Assembly: GCA_009731375.1 (NCBI GenBank)
Contig: BJOX01000064.1
Location: 877,335-941,334, forward strand
DNA length: 64,000 nt
Direction: 5' to 3'
Source of the DNA: Paulinella micropora
Lineage: Eukaryota; Cercozoa; Imbricatea; Euglyphida
Shown: positions 9,677 through 19,380 of the stretch, in pieces
Layout of the letters: each line of letters starts with the position of its first letter
Numbering within the stretch: position 1 is the first letter of the stretch
Position numbers and translations under genes: made by a program
The notes under the pieces: generated by a model
The model's input: the letters and a program-made list of their open reading frames with translations, nothing else
Database searches by the model: none
What the model was told of the DNA's origin: nothing

Positions 9677-9888
9677 AAGTTGATAGGGGTGTGGGCGTTC
9701 TCCGTTTCTTTATGTTTTTGGGTTCGTAGTAGTAGTTTGATAGGAAAGCAGTTCCCTTTACAGAAACTATATGCCTATAGACAAGTTGATAGGGGTGTGG
9801 GCGTGCCCCGTTTCTTTATGTTTTTGGGTTCGTAGTAGTAGTTTGATAGGTAAGCAGTTCCCTTTACAGAAACTATATGCCTATAGAC
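9677..9888. repeat. 106-bp direct tandem duplication
   Basis: The unit beginning AAGTTGATAGGGGTGTGGGC occurs at 9677 and again at 9783, with only a few substitutions by eye. This is a recent local duplication in otherwise unique DNA. No coding meaning is seen. Confidence 0.85.
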
Positions 9889-11690
9889 AAACTAGAAGCA
9901 GGACTACTGGAATGACTCACGAACTACGGAAAACTAGCAAGTCCAAGGTGAAAGTTCAAATTCCCTAAGAGTCAGCCGACGAAAGATAAAATTAATGCTA
10001 GCGAAGAATAAGGCTCCTACATCTATCAAACTCCCCTAACTCCCGGCGCGGCTCCCATCTCCCACTCATCCAGCCACATGCGCATACCTACCATATATAA
10101 TTTTGAAATAACCTGACCCCAAGAGTTTATTATAAAAGCTCTTTGATAACACTATGACAATCCTTTAGAAAAAAAATAGTATCAGTATGATAAGAGTAAT
10201 TTAAGGACCAAGTGCCTAATAAAAACATCCAATGACTACTTGTAATACAGTCATGTAGGAAAAACTGAGAGCCAAAATATTTGAATTGTAAAGTCTTCAA
10301 GATAGGCTTTGTTAGAGCGCAATCATAAAGACTGGACACGAGAAATAAGCGGCGAGAGGATTTAGCTTAGTTTGCGCGCCCCTGCTAAATGAGGATACTA
10401 TGATAAGTCTGTAATTAAGGCTCCATCAGTTGGTCATACTTTGGTTTTAGGGCTATTCTTACTATTCTTAATAAATAAAAGCATATCATTTGTTGACAAA
10501 TCAGGCTTGATCGTTTTAAAGTCCATTATAGCCCTTCCAACCCAATTATTGATAGTTTTGCTTAAAGTATTCAGTAAACTGATCCCTGAACCTCATCTTT
10601 ATTGGCGTGGCCGGCCACCTTAGCAAAAAAGGTATTTCAGACCTTATGAAGATCTCAAGTGCCGATCCTGTACACGCGGATGGCGATCTGTCCCAGTAAC
10701 ACTCACTGGCCTGAACACCCACTTCCTGACGCTTTTTACTCTAGCAGACTGCTAAGGGACAAAAAGCTCCGCGCAGCACGGTTGGTTTTTCCAGTGTCAA
10801 CGACCAATGTCTAGACCCATTTACGAGTGGACACCTGGGACCAGTGTGCTTTTTTTAAGTGATCCCAAATTAATAAAAAGGGACCCAAAAAACAAACCAA
10901 TGCTTCAAACCGATGCTTCAACCAGTCATCTTGAAAAACAGGTGTGGAACTGGAAATACCCGACGGCCATGATCCGATGGTTTTGGTGCGGTGCAATATT
11001 TAATCACAATTTGCCTGGAACAGGTGGACCTGGAAACCATGCTCGAGGAAGGTATGCGCCCTCGTACTCGATCAGCAAAGAAAACGGCTTGATAGCTCTT
11101 CTTGAATAACCGCATAGATCAGTACTTATATCACTCCTTAACTTTAGACTTTGTTTCCGGGCCTTGCCGTATGGCAGCCTATTTTTTCAGTGCGCGACTG
11201 TGTTAGTTCATTTGTCCTCTGAGCACCTTAGTACTCACCTTGACCTTCCTGCTTTAACGTCAGGCCTCTCATCGTGTATTCTCCCTTTTGGTTGTAGGCA
11301 GTCTGAACACAGCGAAAAATGAGACACGTGAGGTTCGTACTCCGCGAGAATTAAGCTTATGATGATGATAGATTCTGTGTCTCTGTCCGTCGGTCTGCGC
11401 GAGCGTTCTATCTGTCCTCCCTTCGTCCTTCTGTTTCCATCTTCCAGTAAATTTTGGTCTGTTATCGCTGCCGGCGGGTCGTTTTCAGATTTTCACACCC
11501 TCTGCATGTTGGTCATAGTTGGTAGGTAGTGAGGTGTATAGATCTATCAGGTGGGTGGGTAGTAGGTAGGTAGGTAACATATGGGAAGGCAGGTAGGCAG
11601 GCGGGTGAATGGATGGGTGGGTGGGCGCCTAAGTGAAAAAAGAGTGTACGTGGCTGCGTAGGCGGAGACCGGTGCGGTGCACCTGTTGGT
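9889..11690. other. Unique host-like DNA, no gene recognised
   Basis: Mixed-composition sequence. Short open frames such as one at 10807-11109 lack coherent motifs. No tRNA-like or ribosomal sequence is seen. Confidence 0.4.
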
Positions 11691-11699
11691 GAAGGGGTC

Positions 11700-11850
11700 A
11701 GCACCTAAGGTCTATCTATCTACTTGTCTATCTACTTATCTATCTTATCTATCTATCTATCTTATCTATCTATCTTATCTATCTATCTATCTTATCTATC
11801 TATCTTATCTACCTATCTTATCTATCTATCTATCTTATCTAATCTATCTA

Positions 11851-11931
<81 letters not shown>

Positions 11932-12162
11932 ATCTATCTTATCTATCTATCTAGATATCTACTATATCTATCTATCTAGATATCTACTATCTATCTGTCT
12001 GTCTATCTGTCTATCTATCTGTCTGTCTTATCTGTCTGTCTATATGTTTCCCTGTCTATCTATCCCTCTATCCATCTATCCATCTATCCATCTATCCGTC
12101 TATCCATCTATCCATCTATCCATCTATTCATCTATTCGTCTATCCATCTGTCATCTATCTAC

Positions 12163-12254
<92 letters not shown>

Positions 12255-12290
12255 TCTATCTATTCTATCTATCTGTCTTGCCTGTCTGTT
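11700..12290. repeat. (CTAT)n microsatellite
   Basis: Nearly 600 bp of CTAT with CTTAT, CTGT and CCAT variant blocks. Confidence 0.9.
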
Positions 12291-12381
12291 CATCTATGAA
12301 GGGGAATCGGGATTGGAGGGGATGTCCACACATGTAGTACACCATATTGATTCCTTTTCCATTTGGTGTGATGCAATACAG

Positions 12382-12494
12382 GTGCTGGCAATGGAGCCTG
12401 AGAAACGCAAGTCTAAGTTCACTCCCTTGGCGATCGGGTTGGCCATCGGCTCGATGACAGCCATCGCATTCGCTGCGGATTTTGCTGCGGGCAG
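12382..12494 (+). CDS. Possible host exon with a transmembrane segment
   Basis: The sequence is bounded by an acceptor-like CAATACAG and a donor-like GGGCAG/GTGCGT. It reads in one frame as a short charged start (MEPEKRKSKF, ATG at 12391) followed by a hydrophobic helix TPLAIGLAIGSMTAIAFAA, which looks like an N-terminal signal anchor. No protein family is recognised and no partner exon was found. It is the only plausible coding island between the large arrays here. Confidence 0.3.
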
Positions 12495-12684
12495 GTGCGT
12501 TGACTTTTTTAAATAAAATATTCTGATGTCATTCAAGAAATGTACGTTATAGATTGCACATACCTACCAGACATGAACTATAGTGACATACATACCCGTC
12601 ATATGCAAGCAGGTTCAACTTGCACGGTGAGAAGGCTGATAGCGCTATTTACTCCGCCGGTATGTATATGGAGGGAGAGAGAGA

Positions 12685-12685
12685 A

Positions 12686-12733
<48 letters not shown>

Positions 12734-12755
12734 AGGGGGGGGGGGGGGGGGGGGG
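12685..12755. repeat. Poly-G run at gap edge
   Basis: About 70 bp of almost pure G directly abutting the N run. It is probably a sequencing dropout region of the neighbouring Gly-codon repeat or a G-rich microsatellite. Confidence 0.7.
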
Positions 12756-12973
12756 NNNNNNNNNNNNNNNNNNNNNNNNNNNNNNNNNNNNNNNNNNNNN
12801 NNNNNNNNNNNNNNNNNNNNNNNNNNNNNNNNNNNNNNNNNNNNNNNNNNNNNNNNNNNNNNNNNNNNNNNNNNNNNNNNNNNNNNNNNNNNNNNNNNNN
12901 NNNNNNNNNNNNNNNNNNNNNNNNNNNNNNNNNNNNNNNNNNNNNNNNNNNNNNNNNNNNNNNNNNNNNNNNN
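12756..12973. other. Assembly gap (218 N)
   Basis: Unknown sequence interrupting the Gly/Met-rich coding repeat on its left side. Confidence 0.95.
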
Positions 12974-13120
12974 GCATGGGAGGTGGCGACGGCATGGGAG
13001 GTGGCGACGGCATGGGAGGTGGCGACGGCATGGGAGGTGGCGACGGCATGGGAGATGGCGACGGCATGGGTTGGCGAGGGAGCATGGGCAAGCGAGATTG
13101 GAGCAAGGGGTATTATATTT
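12974..13120 (+). CDS. Gly/Met-rich repeat protein, copy A (partial)
   Basis: A short run of GGCATGGGAGGTGGCGAC units encodes MGGGDG repeats. It ends in MGWRGSMGKRDWSKGYY, which closely matches the end of copy B (MGWRDRSKRDWTKGYY). The start is lost in the gap. The plus frame is preferred because it yields a coherent Gly/Met/Asp/Trp composition with a conserved non-repetitive end. The minus frame gives only poly-Pro. It is copy one of a 1.2 kb tandem array. Confidence 0.4.
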
Positions 13121-13504
13121 CACGTGATAGAAGAGAACAGAAGATAACAGATAACAGAAGAGACGAGAAGAGAAAGAGAAGAGAAGAGAAGAGAATAGAA
13201 AATAATACAAGTCCTTGCCTGTGCTCCAATCGCGCCTGTCCCAGTCCCTGTCCTTGCTCAAATAGCGCCTGTGTGTGTTATGTTTCCAAAAGAGAATCCT
13301 TTGAAACAAAAAGGTCATGATGTGATGAAATCTACTTGAAAATAAAGGGAAAAAACAAATCGAAACAAGGTAGTGTAATAATGAAAATAGAACACAAAAA
13401 ACAAAGGAGCTAAAGTACAGTTTTTTACCATATTCTTGCACCAAAAGTTCTCTTCTCTTCTATTCTATTTTATCCTAATTTATATTCTGTTTTATTCTGT
13501 TTTG

Positions 13505-14288
13505 GATAGGCCCGATTGGAGCGACGACTCCTCACACGACGGCATGAGCGGCTCTATGGGAGGTTGGGGCTCCATGGGAGGTTGGGGCTCCATGGGAGGT
13601 TGGGGCTCCATGGGAGGTTGGGGCTCCATGGGAGGTTGGGGCTCCATGGGAGGTGGCGGCTCCATGGGAGGTGGCGGCTCCATGGGAGGTGGCGGCTCCA
13701 TGGGAGGTGGCGACGGCATGGGAGGTGGCGACGGCATGGGAGGTGGCGACGGCATGGGAGGTGGCGACGGCATGGGAGGTGGCGACGGCATGGGAGGTGG
13801 CGACGGCATGGGAGGTGGCGACGGCATGGGAGGTGGCGACGGCATGGGAGGTGGCGACGGCATGGGAGGAGGAGGTGGCGGCGGCATGGGAGGAGGAGGA
13901 GGTGGCGGCGGCATGGGAGGAGGAGGAGGTGGCGGCGGCATGGGAGGAGGAGGAGGTGGCGGCGGCATGGGAGGAGGAGGTGGAGGAGGTGGAGGCGGCA
14001 TGGGAGGAGGAGGAGGAGTACAAGAAGGTGGCGGTGGCATGGGAAGGCGTCGATTGGCTCAAGACAAGGCTGGATGGTACTATTGCAGCGGCAGCGACCA
14101 TGAGGATTGCGACTATATCGGTGGCGACTGCGATGATGGCATGGGATCAAAGAAAGGCGGGGGGGCTTATTACTATTACGACGGCGACGACTGGGTGGAT
14201 CGATCGTGCGGTGATGGCAAGGATTACTACAAGGGGAGCATGGGTTGGCGAGACAGGAGCAAGCGAGACTGGACCAAGGGGTATTATA
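13505..14288 (+). CDS. Gly/Met-rich repeat protein, copy B (most complete)
   Basis: The coding stretch begins after an intron-like T-rich tract ending TTTTGGATAG, reads RPDWSDDSSHDGMSGSMGG, and continues as about 30 hexa- to nonapeptide repeats grading from GGWGSM through GGGGSM and GGGDGM to GGGGGGGM. It then leaves the repeat with MGRRRLAQDKAGWYY, a Cys/Asp/Tyr-rich segment and WVDRSCGDGKDYYKG. The open frame extends in both directions, so exon limits are estimates. Such proteins can be secreted, adhesive or wall-forming, but no family is claimed. It could also be an expanded minisatellite that happens to stay open. Confidence 0.45.
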
Positions 14289-14705
14289 TGTTATATTTTT
14301 CACGTGATAGAAGAGAACAGAAGATAACAGAGAAAAGAAGACAACAGATAACAGATAACAGAGAAGAGAAGAGAAGAGAAGAGAAGAGAATAGAAGGTAA
14401 TACCAGTCATTGCCTGAGCTCCGATCGCGTCTGTCGCAGTCCCTGTCCTTGCTCAAATAGCGCCTGTAAGTGTCATGTTTCCAAAATAGAGAATCCTTTG
14501 AAACAGAATAAGGTCATGATGTGATGAAATCTACTTGAAAATAAAAGGAGAAAAACAAAACGAAACAAGGTATTGTAATAATGAAAATAGAACACAAAAT
14601 ACAAAGGAGCTAAAGTACAGTTTTTTACCGTCTTCATGCACCAAAAGTTCTCTTCTCTCTTCTATTCTATTTTATCCTATTTTATATTCTGTTTTGTTCT
14701 GTTTT

Positions 14706-15363
14706 GGATAGGCCCAATTGGAGCGACGACGACTCACACGACGGCATGAGCGGCTCTATGGGAGGTTGGGGCTCCATGGGAGGTGGCGGCTCCATGGGAG
14801 GTTGGGGCTCCATGGGAGGTGGCGACGGCATGGGAGGTTGGGGCTCCATGGGAGGTGGCGACGGCATGGGAGGTTGGGGCTCCATGGGAGATGGCGACGG
14901 CATGGGAGATGGCGACGGCATGGGAGGTGGCGACGGCATGGGCATGGGAGGTGGCGACGGCATGGGAGGAGGAGGTGGCGACGGCATGGGAGGAGGAGGA
15001 GGTGGCGACGGCATGGGAGGAGGAGGAGGTGGCGACGGCATGGGAGGAGGAGGAGGTGGCGACGGCATGGGAGGAGGAGGNNNNNNNNNNNNNNNNNNNN
15101 NNNNNNNNNNNNNNNNNNNNNNNNNNNNNNNNNNNNNNNNNNNNNNNNNNNNNNNNNNNNNNNNNNNNNNNNNNNNNNNNNNNNNNNNNNNNNNNNNNNN
15201 NNNNNNNNNNNNNAGGAGGAGGCGGCGGCGGCATGGGAGGAGGCGGCGGCGGAGGCGGCGGCGGCATGGGAGGAGGCGGCGGCGGAGGTGGCGGCGGCAT
15301 GGGAGGAGGAGGAGTTGTTGAACAAGGAGGTGGCGGCGGCATGGGAAGGCGTCGATTGGCTTA
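14706..15363 (+). CDS. Gly/Met-rich repeat protein, copy C (gap, early stop)
   Basis: It starts with almost the same leader as copy B (RPNWSDDDSHDGMSGSMGG), then alternating GGWGSM, GGGDGM and poly-Gly/Met units. It contains a 133-N gap (15081-15213). After GRRRLA the codon that is CAA (Gln) in copy B is TAA here, so copy C stops exactly where copy B continues into its Cys/Tyr-rich tail. This is either a truncated paralogue or a different C-terminal exon use. Confidence 0.4.
15081..15213. other. Assembly gap (133 N) inside copy C
   Basis: Unknown sequence within the repeat. The array length of copy C is therefore unknown. Confidence 0.95.
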
Positions 15364-15669
15364 AGACAAGGGCGTTGGTTAACGCGGCGAATGGAGTCAG
15401 GTCTATTTTATGTTTGCCATTCCAGCTTTCAAAAAATCGATTCGATCGACATGTATTGTCGCACTCTTTTTCGTCAACATATCTGTCTGCCTGTTCATAT
15501 ATTGCGTCTGTGTGGTTTCTGTTTGTGTTCGGCTCTGTAACTATCTCTAGAGAGAGAATTAGGTACAGAAAGTCCAAGAGTGAGAGGAGAGGAGAGGAGA
15601 GGGATAGAGAGAGAGGAGGGGGGGGGGGCGGGGGCGGGCCTTGACAAGTGCTTCTTGATGACTGTGCAG

Positions 15670-15795
15670 GTGTCACATGAGCGTGAGAGAATGTGCAGCC
15701 GATATCAGCCGGGCTGGACAACCGTCGTGAAGTTTCCAAAATGGGCAGTGTGCTGCCTCGGCGATCACTTCCGCGGCTCAGATGACCTCAGCTGA
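15670..15795 (+). CDS. Possible host terminal exon
   Basis: Follows an acceptor-like GACTGTGCAG and reads in frame to a TGA at 15793. It gives 41 residues with several Cys, Arg and Trp (RYQPGWTTVVKFPKWAVCCL). Composition and splice signal suggest a real last exon, possibly of the Gly/Met-rich gene upstream, but no family match is recognised. Confidence 0.3.
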   Translation: MSHERERMCSRYQPGWTTVVKFPKWAVCCLGDHFRGSDDLS

Positions 15796-16711
15796 TCCTT
15801 GACAAGTAGTAAGTAGAAAGTCGTAGGGTTTGATCGGAAACGATGCTGCGATCATCAGGCAAGTAACAATCTGTTCAATCAATCAATCAATCAGTCAATC
15901 AATCAGTGAGGCACTTCATTTCAAGAATCAATATTATCTCTGTAATCATTGAACCAACTTGTACAACGTACATACGTTCCTATATCATCTGAGTCGATTG
16001 CCGTAGGTGCCGCCCCGCGCGGGGCATGGTCTCACTACTCAGCTGAACTATCTGCTTGAGTAACTTCCTTGTACACAAAAGTAAATCATGCAGTGTAATT
16101 GAAAAACTGTCTGCCTGAGTTCAAAGTTGATCGCCTAGAGTCAGTAGTCTCTAGTACATCCCCTGCGTCATAATGATTTCGTGACTGTATGAGAAGTGAT
16201 CTGAATCAGCATTCGATATCGGACTGAGTGACTTAATATTAATACTAAGCATCGCAGAATTACTACTCGTATCACTGCTGTGATTTACCCGGGCGGGCCG
16301 CTGCGGTTACAAGCAGGCAGCCTTCGTGCCGCAAGCATCATGTCATGCATGTCACCTAACCGAAAATGTGCTGCTGAGGCCGTTAATCATTGAGCTGCTT
16401 TATTGCAGAGATATATTTCCACTTGTTGCAGACGGTATTAATAGTACAAAGTTGACAGCCGTCCACTTTCAAATATTAAGTTGAAACATTGAATAGTAGC
16501 GTGGCGGTAACTACTAGCTTGAAAAAGAATATTTAATATGATATCCTGAGCTGCGCAAAATCATACTAGAACATTATTATCGGAAACGTCAACACCCCTC
16601 TCGGCGGTGGATAATGATAAGGTTTGCACAGTTAGAGTTTAGTAAATGTGTAATGCCCCCAACGATAGCTCGTAAAAAGTCGGTAATACAACCAAACATA
16701 GTCCTCAAAAG
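15796..16711. other. No gene; may contain the body of the LTR
   Basis: Unique AT-leaning sequence with no coding signal. The LTR that ends at 16886 must extend leftward into this region, but its second end could not be placed without a second complete copy. Confidence 0.4.
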
Positions 16712-16886
16712 ATGAGAATGATGTCTCGTTATATTAGCTCAGTGAAGCCAGAAAGTAAAACGGCAACAGACCAGGAATAAAATTGCATAAGGTCTAATCA
16801 GGACAAATAATACTGAAAAACAAGCAAGTGCACCTGTCACCAGGAAAAGATACTTTTTACCGGCTATCCGGGGGGTGATGCCTACA
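16712..16886 (-). repeat. 3' LTR (start defined) of the Gypsy element
   Basis: About 95% identical to 6148-6322 by my count. On the minus strand it starts TGTAGGCATCACC directly after a polypurine tract, which is where a 3' LTR should begin. Only the part shared with the other copy is given; the LTR probably continues to lower coordinates. Confidence 0.65.
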
Positions 16887-16900
16887 GTACCCCCTCCCGA
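16887..16900 (-). promoter_or_regulatory. Polypurine tract of Gypsy element
   Basis: Minus-strand reading TCGGGAGGGGGTAC immediately precedes the LTR start TGTAGG. This is the expected plus-strand primer site for reverse transcription of a Ty3/Gypsy element. Confidence 0.6.
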
Positions 16901-17758
16901 TTTTATGACGGAACTTGAATAGCATTTTCGTCATACACCTTCTGATTTCTTTCTGCAAATAGTATGCGCTATGGAGTCATGCTACACAGCGCATCGACCC
17001 ACGGATAGACGCTAAAAGACGATAAATATATCCTCATACTGCACGTCAAAGCGGATTCTCCAGCCATTCTTGTAGATTTTTGAACTCCTTCCCCTCACTC
17101 TCTCAAGTTTTTTTTTTTTTTTCTGCAGTATGTCAAGAACAAACGTACTATTAACCCTAGGGTTAATAAAAAAAATACAAGCAACGTGGTGCTGTAGTAC
17201 GATTCCCCCTTTGATCTCCTTCTTCTTCTTATCATTTTCATTATTACTATCATTATTATTATTATTATTCACAGGGAGATCGTAAGTACATTGTCTTTTT
17301 AATGACATACCCTTGTATAAGGCGGATATCCTATGATATAGTATTAGGGGGCCAGTCCTAATAGCTATATCCGAAGTCGAGGTGTATGTACCCGACCCTG
17401 CGATATACCGACACAAGTAGAGATTGACCGTGCTCAGGTACGACAGTATATAATCTATCGTAAAAAATAATTTAATGAAAGTTTCAGAGAACATTTCATT
17501 TTCGAGAACATCATCCCAGGACTTGGAAAGGGTCATACCCGGGAACACCATCGCTCAATACACTAGCGATCCCCGTATACGGTGTAGTATCATCGTCGAT
17601 CGACCTTTCGCACTCGTATGTTGCGATCGAATGCCGAGTTATATCACTTAGTCTTTTTAATATTCATATTGATAACTGATGATGCATGATCAAATCATGA
17701 TACGCCGTGTGCAATCAACCAGTTTGTTTGAGACGCATAAAGAAAAATAGTTTCTTTG

Positions 17759-18349
17759 TCACTGCCTTCGTCGTCTGGCGCGGATTTCTTTGCCTGGTGG
17801 AGGACCACCAACAAAAGTCAGATCGAACTTTGACTGTTCGAGAATGTCCCAGATCTTATTAGGGATTCCGCCCAACGATAATTCAAAAGGGACATCAAGC
17901 ACTCCTCTTGGCAGTGTCTGAATGGTCCACGCAGTGTAATCCTTGTCTCTGGGAGTAATTGTATCATCCCATGTCTCGAGACTTTTTGCGTCTTTATATA
18001 CTGGCAGATAATGTCTTGCCTTTGGATCCTCAACCGGGTCCATACTTCTCCAGAACTGGAGTATCGGTTGTACTATCTTTGCGGCTGATGATATTTTGAG
18101 TGTCCGTGTGACACGCATCTGTCGTGGGACCGCCACGACCCGCATCAAGTATAAGTCTGAGAGAGTGTCATCAGCGACATGTTGTTCCGCTGGTCTCATC
18201 AGATAGAAAACATTTTTCACCCATGCGATGGTTGCTATCGCATCGCCTTCCTTCCATCGCTCATGGACAATCTCAACGTTGCCCGCGTTTGGGTCAGTGT
18301 CCGTCCCCTCCTCCTCCTGGTGGATGTCCTTTGATCCCATCGACCTCAT
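17759..18349 (-). CDS. Extra 3' ORF of the Gypsy element (unknown function)
   Basis: A 196-aa open frame between the integrase tail and the polypurine tract. It has an acidic start, a Leu/Val-rich middle (DDTLSDLYLMRVVAVPRQMRV) and a basic end (GKEIRARRRRQ). There is no transmembrane segment and no chromodomain pattern that I can defend. It could be a frame-shifted C-terminal extension of Pol or an independent accessory ORF as found in some Ty3/Gypsy lineages. Confidence 0.45.
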   Translation of the reverse strand: MRSMGSKDIHQEEEGTDTDPNAGNVEIVHERWKEGDAIATIAWVKNVFYLMRPAEQHVADDTLSDLYLMRVVAVPRQMRVTRTLKISSAAKIVQPILQFWRSMDPVEDPKARHYLPVYKDAKSLETWDDTITPRDKDYTAWTIQTLPRGVLDVPFELSLGGIPNKIWDILEQSKFDLTFVGGPPPGKEIRARRRRQ

Positions 18350-18436
18350 CGCCTTCCTCGGTTGGTCGTTGATAAGATCATTTCGCGCTCTCCTTAGCTG
18401 CGCCTCTGTGATCTTCTCCTTCTTTCCGCTATGCTC

Positions 18437-18823
18437 TCACGGAGACTTGGACTGAGTCCCCACCGCGCTTATGCGGTCAGTCTTCTCCTTGCTGTCCACC
18501 TCACTCTCCTCCTTCTCAGCTATCGGTGCCCGATAAGCATCGTCTTGGTCTATGCCAGCCTCCTTGTGGATGGGCGGCACCTCTTTGAAATCATCCTTCA
18601 TCCGTTTTAACGCCTCCTCAACGGATTCATCTTCCAGTAAGAAGGGATCATACTTAATCAGCCTTCTTACATTCACAATTTNNNNNNNNNNATAAGAAGG
18701 GATATACTTAATCAGCCTTCTTACATTCACAATTTGCACCTTCCCTCTACCCCTGATCTTGTAGTTCAGAGGTCCCGTCTGTTCCATAATCTGATAAGGT
18801 CCTTTCCAGTGAGTGAACAGCTT
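18437..18823 (-). CDS. Gypsy integrase C-terminus with GPY/F module (partial)
   Basis: The frame enters from the long N gap as LFTHWKGPYQI, the GPY/F signature of Ty3/Gypsy integrase C-termini, then KIRGRGKVQIVNVRRLIKY and an acidic tail. The ten-N join at 18682-18691 repeats the same IVNVRRLIKY sequence on both sides, so the apparent duplication is an assembly artefact. The catalytic integrase core lies in the adjacent gap. Confidence 0.65.
   Translation of the reverse strand, partial: KLFTHWKGPYQIMEQTGPLNYKIRGRGKVQIVNVRRLIKYIPSYXXXXIVNVRRLIKYDPFLLEDESVEEALKRMKDDFKEVPPIHKEAGIDQDDAYRAPIAEKEESEVDSKEKTDRISAVGTQSKSP
18639..18735. other. Unmerged contig ends around 10 N
   Basis: The roughly 43 bp before the Ns and after them are nearly the same (both contain CTTAATCAGCCTTCTTACATTCACAATTT, about 30 bp). 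Two overlapping contig ends were scaffolded without being merged. Confidence 0.85.
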
Positions 18824-19360
18824 NNNNNNNNNNNNNNNNNNNNNNNNNNNNNNNNNNNNNNNNNNNNNNNNNNNNNNNNNNNNNNNNNNNNNNNNNNNNN
18901 NNNNNNNNNNNNNNNNNNNNNNNNNNNNNNNNNNNNNNNNNNNNNNNNNNNNNNNNNNNNNNNNNNNNNNNNNNNNNNNNNNNNNNNNNNNNNNNNNNNN
19001 NNNNNNNNNNNNNNNNNNNNNNNNNNNNNNNNNNNNNNNNNNNNNNNNNNNNNNNNNNNNNNNNNNNNNNNNNNNNNNNNNNNNNNNNNNNNNNNNNNNN
19101 NNNNNNNNNNNNNNNNNNNNNNNNNNNNNNNNNNNNNNNNNNNNNNNNNNNNNNNNNNNNNNNNNNNNNNNNNNNNNNNNNNNNNNNNNNNNNNNNNNNN
19201 NNNNNNNNNNNNNNNNNNNNNNNNNNNNNNNNNNNNNNNNNNNNNNNNNNNNNNNNNNNNNNNNNNNNNNNNNNNNNNNNNNNNNNNNNNNNNNNNNNNN
19301 NNNNNNNNNNNNNNNNNNNNNNNNNNNNNNNNNNNNNNNNNNNNNNNNNNNNNNNNNNNN
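18824..19360. other. Assembly gap (537 N) within Pol
   Basis: It hides the integrase zinc-binding and catalytic core domains. The nominal gap size is shorter than a complete integrase, so the size is probably arbitrary. Confidence 0.95.
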
Positions 19361-19380
19361 TTCATCTGATCTTTGATCGC

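Larger units (their letters stand above)
13085..15363 (+). repeat. ~1.2 kb tandem duplication carrying the Gly/Met-rich block
   Basis: Corresponding landmarks recur about 1.2 kb apart. ACCAAAAGTTCTCTTCTC is at about 13440 and 14640, the leader RPxWSDD at about 13511 and 14713, and the GTGATAGAAGAGAACAGAAG block at about 13123 and 14304. Flanks and coding block were therefore duplicated together, giving three copies in view. Confidence 0.75.

Noticed and set aside
10807-11109. 100-aa frame with a TDAS string resembling RNase H
   Set aside because: Only four residues match and the surrounding residues do not follow any RNase H pattern.
13492-15342. Pro/Met-rich minus-strand frames opposite the Gly/Met-rich block
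   Set aside because: They lack any non-repetitive conserved ends. The plus strand has matching leader and tail segments in the copies.
17012-17551. 179-aa minus-strand frame between Gypsy ORF and LTR
   Set aside because: Contains poly-Asn and poly-Lys from AT repeats and no coherent domain.
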